Assembly (NCBI GenBank): GCA_034231615.1
Contig: CM067306.1
Location: 59,377,057 to 59,441,056 of the forward strand
DNA length: 64,000 bases
Reading direction: 5' to 3'
DNA from: Meghimatium bilineatum
Taxonomy: Eukaryota > Mollusca > Gastropoda > Stylommatophora > Philomycidae
The notes under the pieces were generated by a model. That model was given only the letters and a program-made list of their open reading frames with translations. It was not told the DNA's origin and made no database searches. Both the position numbers and the translations under genes were made by a program. Each line of letters starts with the position of its first letter. Positions within the stretch are counted from its first letter, which is position 1. Positions 42,601 through 54,600 of this stretch are shown piece after piece.

Positions 42601-45600
42601 TGTCGGGCCATTTGTGCAAATAAAACTGCGACACAACGCATTTCCATTCTCTGGACTGAATCCTGCTGGAGATCTAGTAGTACTGCTACAGGAGAGATCC
42701 AGCGGGAGTTTGAGAATGTACGCTGAAGAAGAAGAAAAAACAGATAACGAGAAGGTAAAATAACCCATTACATCTTAGTTGCCATTTTAGTAGTTTTATT
42801 TGTCAAACAAGTTGGCAACTATGATTACATTATGCTGATTGTGTCTGGGTCGTGTAGACCGAGATGAGGTTATATTTGATTATACAAGGAGAAATAACGA
42901 ACAATAATGGATGAAATAACGAACAATAATGGATGAAATAACGAACAATAATGTATCGGTTCTATTAAACTCTTTGTATGTGCAGGGATCTATATGTTCT
43001 GTCGCAATATGATTGGTCGTCACTGTAAACAATTGACTGTTTATTGGCTTGTTGGATGTGTCCAGCTCGCGAGTTTAGTGGCCTATGATAGAAAGATATT
43101 TAAATCTATTTTATTAAATTAATAAAATTGACATTTTGCTAAGTGTATCGACTTCTATTTTTCTGTTATGTGTGGCAGGATTGAATGAGGCTATCCATTC
43201 AAAATATAAAAATCTGACGCATGTATGTATTACTGTAATTATTTCTGTCCATTATGTGTTTTCTATGTGACCGAATATTGTTTCTTTGTTTTTAGAACCG
43301 CTCAAAATGTGCAGAGGATTGATTCGTTGTAATCTCTTTTCCCCATATACATAGTCAATCTCTTTCAACAGCAGCTTATACTATAATCTCCAGGAAAAAG
43401 TGAAAACTATACTAAAGAGGATGGATTGGGGAACAAGCTCAGATAAAACTCAAAACACATAAAACCAGCAAAAAACGTAGCTGGACGACCATTAAAAAAA
43501 TATAACCAACATGAAAAAAGGATGTGATAAAGGCAAAGGAACACATGGAGAACAGAGGTCTTGAAGTACTTAACAGATATCGCATGGAGAAGACAGGTCA
43601 AGGGAGGCCAAGAAGTACTTGAAAGAAATGGGAAACGTAAGAAATGATACTTGGAACAATGTAGAATTATCTTAATTTTTTTTCCTGGAAAGATGTTTTT
43701 GATGAGCATGTTTGCTACCAAATTTTTAAAGTTTGTCAACTGAGCAATCTATATAAATTAACCCATGACCGCTTGAAGTATAGAAGACCTCTGCACCGAA
43801 AGTAAACAAGCCTTCTTTCGTTGTTTTTTTATTATTCTCGTGGTTTTCATTGTTCAATATTTATATACTTGATATCGCCATGACTATTTTGGCATGCGAT
43901 TCCATGTATGTAAATAGTGATCAATGGAACTCACGACAATAATAAAAAACATAACGAATGAAGGCTTGTTTACTTCCTGTGCAGAGGTCTTCTATACCGT
44001 AGACTGCCATGATTGATCCCAATTCTAACACATTGTTTATTTGAGTATGCTAATAAAATACAACGAGGACAGGACGAGTTCTTCTTCAAGATAACTAAGT
44101 GCGCTTACTGTTTCATACCATGCGGCATAAGAATTGTATTAACGTCGATTCAGCATGACAAAGGATTTTTATTATGAATGGGGAATAATGAGATAGCTTA
44201 TCTCCTAGCTCATCGCTGAGTTGTTGTTTTTTTTTTTTAAATTTTGAATCAAACAGTTTATTGTTTATATGAACTTTGCTTGACACCTTTGCTGTGGTGC
44301 GGCATAACAAGCCTTTTTATAACATTTAAGCGTAGCGAACCGATTTCATCATGTAATGTCAATAATGTTATGTTATGTATGTCGGTAATGTACTGTAATT
44401 CTGTACTATAATGTACTCGCATTGCTGCGATATATGCGCCTTTCTGCCTGACACATCCGACTTCAGCATGGCTTTGGGTCATTGACCCTGTATGGGATGG
44501 GACAGCCAACTCCATCCCCTAACCTCCTTAGTCGCCTTTTACGACATGCATGGAAGGTAAACAGCGTTACTATTCTTTGCTCCACTTTCGGGCCCCGGCA
44601 ACACACGGGCGTAATGTACTGTAATTTAGTGCCAGCAATGTCATGTCATTAATGTAAAGTTATGTAATACCTACAATGTAGTGTCATGTGATGTCAGTAA
44701 TGTAATGCCATTAGTGTCAGTAATGTAATATAATGTAGTGTCAGTAATGCCATGTAGTTTAATGTCATACAATGTCAGTAACGTAATGTAATACCAGTAA
44801 TGTAATGTCAGCAATATAATGTCGCGAAATACCAGTACTGTAATGTCGGTAACGGAATGTCATGTAATGCCAGTAATAATGTCATGTTATGTAATGTCAA
44901 TAATGTAATGCCATGTGGTGTTAGCAATGTAATGTCTTGAAATGCGGTGTAATATAACACCATGTGTTGTGGTGAAATGTAATTTCATGCAGCATCAGTA
45001 ATATAATGTCATATAATGTATGTAATGTAATGTTATGTCATGTAATGTCATGTAATGTCCGTATAGAAAATATCGTAAACGAAACTTCGATAACGGAAAC
45101 CACAAGTGAACGAAACTTTGGTTAACGAAACTTCAGTGAACGAAACCACGGTGAATGAAAGCTCGGTGAATGAAACCTCGGTGAATGACACCTCGATGAA
45201 TGACACCTCGGTGAATGAAACCTCGGTGAATGAAACCTCGGTGAATGAAACCTCGGTGAATGAAACCTCGGTGAATGAAACCTCGGTGAATGAAAGCTCG
45301 GTGAATGAAAGCTCGGTGAATGAAGGCTCAGTAAATGAAACATCAGCTAATAGAAGTTAATAAAATCAGCTAATAAAATCAGCAAGAATAGAGCTACGCC
45401 CAGCCCCCCTTTACTGTTTGAGCAACCACCTACACTGAAACCATGCTCACAATTGAGATAAGGACACCCAACGACAAGTGACAATAAAATCGTTCAATTA
45501 CACGAGACGAGTTCAGTGAACACCTAGATAGACGTAGTCGACCCAAGTTTAACTTTCTGCTTACCGTCACCTCGGAGACTGTTTCTCGGGAACATGTTTG

Positions 45601-48600
45601 ATATGTGAAGTACAAGAGCATAATAGGTAATAAACCGTCATGGTGTACATATGATACATATTCGCTGCCTATTGTTACATAGGAAGTCAGTAACAGGCTA
45701 GGGAAGCTCATCTGAATTAGAATTCCGAAATCGGATGTGCTAGGCCTACATGGCACAAAATGAACAGTCGCATAACGTACTTTCGCGCTCCCTGGCGGAA
45801 ATCACACGACATTCGTGAGGATTTTTTGAGAGCTAACGCAATACAAACAAACATCAGTCAAACTGTTCTTTTCAGCAAAAACCAGATTATCAAGTAACAG
45901 CAAATAGTGAGAGGCCAATACTGGTGACCACAGCACGGCTCATTGAGGACACCCATATACGATTGTGGCGCCTAAAATATGAGACAGAATATTGACTGGG
46001 CATGCCATGTTTAATTATTCTGCGTGGTAATTGTTACAACTAGTAATTGCGTAGTAATTCAACTGGTTACAACAGAGATGAGATGTCTGAGAAACACCAC
46101 AGGAGTGACCAGAAGACACAGAATTAGAAACGATGTCATAAGAGAAATAGTGGGTGTCATATCAATTCTACAATACATACAACACCAAAAGATACAATGG
46201 TTTGGTCATCTGGAAAGAATGCCGTGTGATTCATTAGTTTATAAAGCATATATAAAGAGGGGAAAAGTAGAAAGAAGAGCCACGGTTAGTCCTAGAGTAC
46301 GCTGGATCGACAACATCAAAGAGACATTACACGAACACCGAATAACATCCGCAGCTGCCAGAAAAGCGAGAACAAGAACATTGTATCGCCCTCGATACCC
46401 GTGAAGGGTAAAAGAGGAAGGAAAGAAGAAGAAGAAGTAGTAGTAATTGTTTCAATGATTCATAACCACCGAAGTAGGGTATGTCGAGCCAATAAAACGG
46501 CGAAGCAACGTATTTCTGTTCCCATGATCATATAATTGCTGGAAACCCAGTAACACCATTGTCCTGCTAGAAGAGAGACTTATAGTGAGTGTGAAAACGT
46601 ATTATTTGTTTCATGACTCGGAACAACTAGTTTTGAATTACTTGTGAATGATATTTCATCTTTAATTATTTGATATGACAAAATTTGTTTGCAATGATCA
46701 TCCGGGTTACTTGTTTATGTACTGCTGGTTCAGACGATCAAGGATAATAAGGACTGTACTAAAACTGTATACCAACACATGGGAACAAAGAACACGCGTA
46801 TTAAGATGGCCAGTTTCCAAAACAGACGAAATAATTGTTACTATATGTGTGTTTCAATGTGATCTTGCATTTGAATAAACGTCTGTCCTAATGTGATCAT
46901 TAATCTCTACAAACGTCTGTCATAATGTGATCATTAATCTCTACAAACATCTGTCATAATGTGACTATATATCTCTACAAACGTCTGTCCTAATTTGATT
47001 ATATATCTCTACAAACGTCTGTCCTAATTTGATTATATATCTCTACAAACGTCTGTCCTAATTTGATTATATATCTCTACAAACGTCTGTCCTAATTTGA
47101 TTATATATCTCTACAAACGTCTGTCCTAATTTGATTATATATCTCTACAAACGTCTGTCCTAATGTGATCATATATCTCTACAAACGTCTGTCCTAATGT
47201 GATCATATATCTCTACAAACGTCTGTCCTAATGTGATCATATATCTCTACAAACGTCTGTCCTAATTTGATTATATATCTCTACAAACGTCTGTCCTAAT
47301 TTGATTATATATCTCTACAAACGTCTGTCCTAATTTGATTATATATCTCTACAAACGTCTGTCCTAATTTGATTATATATCTCTACAAACGTCTGTCCTA
47401 ATTTGATTATATATCTCTACAAACGTCTGTCCTAATTTGATTATATATCTCTACAAACGTCTGTCCTAATTTGATTATATATCTCTACAAACGTCTGTCC
47501 TAATGTGATCATATATCTCTACAAACGTCTGTCCTAATGTGATCATTAATCTCTACAAACGTCTGTCCTAATGTGACTATATATATCTCTACAAACGTCT
47601 GTCCTAATGTGACTATATATATCTCTACACACGTCTGTCCTAATGTGACTATATATATCTCTACACACGTCTGTCCTAATGTGACTATATATATCTCTAC
47701 AAACGTCTGTCCTAATGTGACTATATATATCTCTACAAACGTCTGTCCTAATGTGACTATATATATCTCTACAAACGTCTGTCCTAATGTGACTATATAT
47801 ATCTCTACAAACGTCTGTCCTAATGTGACTATATATCTCTACAAACGCGATATCTGCTAGCTTGCCATACTATTGTTCGTCCATCACATGATGATGATGA
47901 CCATTTGTTACATCCACTTTTTAAAATTCAGTTAGAGTTATGTCCTTGATTATGAGTTCGTAGATGGTTAATGAGAACTATTTCAGTTGTAAATGTCCTT
48001 GGACAGTTCGCACATGGAATGACCACTGTAGACGTATCTTGGACTATCCATGACTTTCTAGCTACTCTCCGCTGTTGAGCTCTGCATTTCTCCTTCACAA
48101 GATGATGCGCTATTTTTAATTGTAGAACGCCATGTAGATTTTTTGTGTGCAAGTTCTTCCCATTTATCGTGGTCTATTTCAAAGGCTTTCAATGAGGCCT
48201 TTAACGAGTTCTTGTAGCGCTTCTTTTGGCCACCATGAGATCGCATACACTTCTCCAGCTCACCATAGAGAAGTATATTTCTTAGACGATGGTCTGGCAT
48301 ACGCACCAAATAACTAGTCCAACGAATCTGTGTCTGCATCAGGATAGTCAATGCTGGGGATACCAGTTCTATCAAGGACAGTGGTATCTGGAATCTTGTC
48401 TTGCCATTTGATGTTTATAACCTTTCTGAGACAAGTTGTGTGAAAGTGATAAGAGTTTTTTCACATACCTCCATACACAGTCCATGTTTCACTAGCGTAT
48501 AACAGCACTGGAAGTACCACTGCTCTGTAAACTTTCAGCTTAGTCTGTAGGTTAATGCCATTTCTACGCCAAACATTTGCGTACAATTTGCCGAAAGTGC

Positions 48601-51600
48601 TGCTTGCCTTGGCGATCATTGTATACACATCAACGTTGGCATTTTGTGATAACGTACTACCAAGGTATGTGATCTATTCACAATTTTCAGTGCTACGCCA
48701 TTTATCTTTCTGTAGGGATCGAGATAGCTTTTGCCAGGTGCTGTTGTAGCATGACTTCTGTTTTCTCTGTGTTAATAGTAAGCCCAAAGTTGGTATATGC
48801 TTTGGAGAATCTTTGGAGAATTTTAGTACGTTGTAGATCAGCCTCCAGTTGGCATTTAGGAAACAGTCATCAGCAAATAGGAGATCCCTGATTGTGTGTG
48901 ATTTAATTTTGCTTACTCTACTAGCGATATGGTAACAGACATCCACCGTTGAGTGGAAGTGGTACAAAATATTACCACTTATTAGTTACATACTAGTAAC
49001 CAATTAGTTACCAATACCGTAATAACTACCAATTGTTAACTACATATTATATACAAGTGTCGAAGTTGGATTTGTCAGACCATTGGAGCAAATAAAACGA
49101 TGTCACATCGCATTTCCTTTCTCTGGACACCATCCTCCTGGGAATCTAGTAAGGATATTGTCCCGCTATAAGAAAGATCTGGCGGGAGTTTGAGAACGCC
49201 AAAAAATACTCCGTGATACTGGAAGATATATTGGTCTACAGGTATGTCGTGTGTATCGAAGTCGCTGTTTCAACGGCTTATTGGAAATAAAGAGTTAAAA
49301 GATTCTCAATATATTTTGCTCAACTACATTTTGTGCCGCTTCGTATTCTTTATTCTAAAACCGGCCTTCACATGATTAACCTTTTCATTGCGTATTTTTC
49401 CTTGCCCAAACTATGCTCACTTGGAATTTTTGATAGTTTAATGTTATGTTTTCATGTATATTTTTCTAAGCCCAGCAGACTAAAATAATATATTGATCTT
49501 ATTTACATGTTTTTTCAATCACCGTTTTATTGGTTGATGACGTTTGATCGATGAAACAGCTGGCTACGACAGCAGGATTTTTTAATGCAGATGTAAAGAT
49601 AATATGAGTTTTGAACCAGCGTCATAGCACACAACTTCCTATAAGTGCTAGACTTCTTAGTCAGTGGTTGCCCAGAAACCGCCTGACTGGCACTGTATAG
49701 AGCACTTGCTCAGTAACGATGGCGCCATTTCTCGACCTTCCCATAGCATGAGACCTGGTACCCTACTTACAATAAATAACTAAAATATCGGAGGATTTCC
49801 GACAAAATTGATTGCTATTTGTTTCGTGAAAAAGGTCTCGGTTGGACCACAATGTAGAAAATTGTCCCTGTTTTATATTTTATTGTTAGTCTTTTATTTT
49901 TTACTATTGTTAGGTATTTTATAGTAACCTGTATACCTAATTTAGTATACCTTACTTACTCGTGGTTGAGTGAACCACGATTGAAAGGGTGGGGGGGGGT
50001 ATTTTTTATTTCAAACCACGAATAACGAGAAGATTCGAAATCTCGGTTTGCTGGTCGGCGGGCGACAGACTTATATTACACTACATGGGATCCCATTTTT
50101 ATTGTGCCGCAGCGTATGACAATGTTTCTTCACAAACATATGCACAATAGTGATTAGGCATTCCATAAACATATATCTTAATGTGATAAATCAATCCATC
50201 TCCACAAACGTATGTCCCAGAGTGATCGTGCATCTCCACAAACGTATGTCATAAACAATTAGCATGCATTTCCAAAAGCTTATATCTCAATGTGATTTAT
50301 CAATCCATCGTCACAAACATATGTCACAAAGTGAGTATGCATCTCCACAGACGTATGTCACAAAGTGAGTATGCATCTCCACAGACGTATGTCACAAAGT
50401 GAGTATGCATCTCCACCGTCGTATGTCACAAAGTGAGTATGTATCTCCACCGTCGTATCTCACAAATTGAGTATGCATCTCCACAGACGTATGTCACAAA
50501 TTGAGTATGCATCTCCACAGACGTATGTCACAAATTGAGTATGCATCTCCACAGACGTATGTCACAAATTGAGTATGCATCTCCACAGACGTATGTCACA
50601 AATTGAGTATGCATCTCCACAGACGTATGTCACAAATTGAGTATGCATCTCCACAGACGTATGTCACAAATTGAGTTTGCATCTCCACAGACGTATGTCA
50701 CAAATTGAGTATGCATCTCCACAGACGTATGTCACAAATTGAGTATGCATCTCCACAGACGTATGTCACAAATTGAGTATGCATCTCCACAGACGTATGT
50801 CACAAATTGAGTATGCATCTCCACAGACGTATGTCACAAATTGAGTTTGCATCTCCACAGACGTATATCACAAGAACGCGATCTAAGAAAATCACATATT
50901 GAAACTCCAAAGTACTGTGAAAATATTTTAGTCGTATACCCAACGATAAAAATTTAATTTGGGGCCTCCCAATTGCTCATATCTGTCCTAATTCCCCATC
51001 CCACTTATCACTTCCCCCATCGCTATTTTCCTTATGTGTTCCCAAGTATTTCCGTCGTTGTTTGTGTATTATTTTCGCCCCGATAATAACTTCGTTCCGA
51101 AACGTTGTATGCCATTTTATTTAGTTCTTAGTTTGTCGTTTTTATTAATGGTAACGCTTTGACTAGCTTTTTTGTATTCATACTCAGATTTGTTATATAT
51201 TACCTCAGCCCCTATTTTTCCAACTTGTTGGATTATCTCTGACTCGCGTAATTTACCATTGATTTCATTCTCTTCTACAGGTATCTATTTCTCGGCACAC
51301 TGGTGCCCACCTTGCAGGGCGTTTACCCCTGTGTTAGCACAGTACTATGAGAAATTACGTAATGATGGAAAGAAGTTTGAGATCGTCTTTGTTAGTTCTG
51401 ATCGAGAAGAACATGAATGTATTGATTACTATGGGGCAATGCCTTGGTTGCTTCTACCCTACAAGGATAGACAGAGGAAGGTGAGTTGAGAATGTATTGA
51501 TTACTATGGGGCAGTGCCTTGGTTGCTTCTACCCTACAAGGATAGACACAGGAAGGTGAGTTGTGAATGTGTTGATTACTATGGGGCAATGCCTTGGTTG

Positions 51601-54600
51601 TTTCTACCATACAAGGATAGACAGAGGAAGGTGAGTTGTGAATGTGTTGATTACTATGGGGCAATGCCTTGGTTGCTTCTACCATACAAGGATAGACAGA
51701 GGAAGGTGAGTTGTGAATGTGTTGATTACTATGGGGCAATGCCTTGGTTGCTTCTACCCTACAAGGATAGACAGAGGAAGGTGAGTTGTGAATGTGTTGA
51801 TTACTATGGGGCAATGCCTTGGTTGCTTCTACCCTACAAGGATAGACAGAGGAAGGTGAGTTGTGAATGTGTTGATTACTATGGGGCAATGCCTTGGTTG
51901 TTTCTACCATACAAGGATAGACAGAGGAAGGTGAGTTGTGAATGTGTTGATTACTATGGGGCAATGCCTTGGTTGCTTCTACCCTACAAGGATAGACAGA
52001 GGAAGGTGAGTTGTGAATGTGTTGATTACTATGGGGCAATGCCTTGGTTGCTTCTACCCTACAAGGATAGACAGAGGAAGGTGAGTTGTGAATGTGTTGA
52101 TTACTATGGGGCAATGCCTTGGTTGTTTCTACCATACAAGGATAGACAGAGGAAGGTGAGTTGTGAATGTGTTGATTACTATGGGGCAATGCCTTGGTTG
52201 CTTCTACCATACAAGGATAGACAGAGGAAGGTGAGTTGTGAATGTGTTGATTACTATGGGGCAATGCCTTGGTTGCTTCTACCCTACAAGGATAGACAGA
52301 GGAAGGTGAGTTGTGAATGTGTTGATTACTATGGGGCAATGCCTTGGTTGTTTCTACCATACAAGGATAGACAGAGGAAGGTGAGTTGTGAATGTGTTGA
52401 TTACTATGGGGCAATGCCTTGGTTGTTTCTACCATACAAGGATAGACAGAGGAAGGTGAGTTGTGAATGTGTTGATTACTATGGGGCAATGCCTTGGTTG
52501 TTTCTACCATACAAGGATAGACAGAGGAAGGTGAGTTGTGAATGTGTTGATTACTATGGGGCAATGCCTTGGTTGCTTCTACCCTACAAGGATAGACAGA
52601 GGAAGGTGAGTTGTGAATGTGTTGATTACTATGGGGCAATGCCTTGGTTGCTTCTACCCTACAAGGATAGACAGAGGAAGGTGAGTTGTGAATGTGTTGA
52701 TTACTATGGGGCAATGCCTTGGTTGTTTCTACCATACAAGGATAGACAGAGGAAGGTGAGTTGTGAATGTGTTGATTACTATGGGGCAATGCCTTGGTTG
52801 CTTCTACCCTACAAGGATAGACAGAGGAAGGTGAGTTGTGAATGTGTTGATTACTATGGGGCAATGCCTTGGTTGCTTCTACCCTACAAGGATAGACAGA
52901 GGAAGGTGAGTTTTGGGTGACTGGTGGATGAAGAAGGAAAACTTTGAATGTGTTTTCCTTCTTATTCTTCTTCAGCGTTCATTCTCACACTCCCGCTGGT
53001 TCTCTCTTGCAGCAGGTCAATGGCTCTAGTAGATTTCTAGCAGGATGTAGTCCAGAGACAGGAAATACACTGTGTCAGTGTTTTATTTGCGCAGAGCGTG
53101 TTAACTTATGGACGTAACTTGGTGTCTCATCTGTTAGTTGCCGTGGACCCGAGAGGGGAGTAAAATAAGAACAACGCTGTTACTATACCATGTATGTCAA
53201 AGGAGGCGACTAAGGAGCCTTATGGTGGAATGGTGTCCCATCAAATACATGGTCAATATAGCCTAGAAACCATGCTGAATTCTCATGTGTCAGACCGAAA
53301 GTAGCAGATATCGCAGCTAAGCTGTAAACCATGGCAACGCATTAGGTTTTCTGAATTACATTGTGCTCATTTGCAGGAGCTTAAGTACGAAAGAAGAAGA
53401 AGACGTAATATTTGATTTTCTAATATCTGATGAATACAATACAGTATCATGTCACCATAAAACAGAGGTATGCAGAATACGTCCCGCGAACCAGATCTTG
53501 CCCGATCAGTCATGTTGTGTCTGGTCTGCCATGCTAATTTAACCCAATAATGCATTTCGTCTTTTTTTTTTTTTTTAAATCAATACTGCATTTTTCCTGT
53601 TAGACGGGAGCTGCAAGGATGTTGCGAGTGGTTTGTGTGATAAAGATTGCATATCTAGCTGTTGTCATCACGTCACGTTTAGAGGTGGTTTTTAATTTAC
53701 TCTCCGACAAAAACAAATCTCAGTCCTTAAAGTGAGTCAATCCCTGAATGACAAATTGTAGCGGTTGCGAGACCCACACTCTAACCTCTCTGCCACGCGT
53801 CAAGGTATATCGTCCGTTATAAATGACAAATTACATTATCATCTTTTGTATGCCTTTTGTCTATTGTCTTTCCCAAGGTTAATGATGGTACATAGTATCC
53901 ATACTTGCCGTTACGCGTATGGGCGTGAGCCTCAGTTGTCGTTCCAGGGGCAGATGTTTCGGCTCGGTTGCGTTGAGTCCATGTTTGTTCAAGGTTATCT
54001 TGATATTTTCTATCGACCGTTTTCTTAGTCTACCTTTTGTCTGTATATCCAGACACTTCTTTGTTATATGATTTTATTAGTATTTGACTGAGTTCATTCT
54101 CATAAGTCGACCCCCTAATTTTACTTGTTCTCTTTCGATATACTTAATACATGATATTAAACCTATGTTTTCTTAATTACTTCTCTTATCTAGTACAGTA
54201 ACTATTTCAACCTTTTTTTTGCAACATACACGAGTGCCCTGCTTTCCGTCACATACATGAGTGCCCTGCTTTCCGTCACATACATGAGTGCCCTGCTTTC
54301 CGTCACATACATGAGTGCCCTGCTTTCCGTCACATACATGAGTGCCCTGCTTTCCGTCACATACATGAGTGCCCTGCTTTCCGTCACATACATGAGTGCC
54401 CTGCTTTCCGTCACATACATGAGTGCCCTGCTTTCCGTCACATACATGAGTGCCATGCTAAGCTCCTTATTCTGTCTCAGAAGTGTCTATAGCAATCCAG
54501 ATCTGAATTGCATGGGTGGTTTGTCTAGTGGGCCATTGGTGAAACCCACAGACGCAACCGCATACGTATTAGTATTGTTATTATTACTATTATTATTATT

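Noticed and set aside
46872-47852. CRISPR array
   Set aside because: Units are head-to-tail with no unique spacers, and the context is eukaryotic; the same holds for all other arrays here.
51392-52864. 490-codon minus-strand frame
   Set aside because: Mirror of the 75-base exon-tail array; the + strand content is explained by gene B exon 2.
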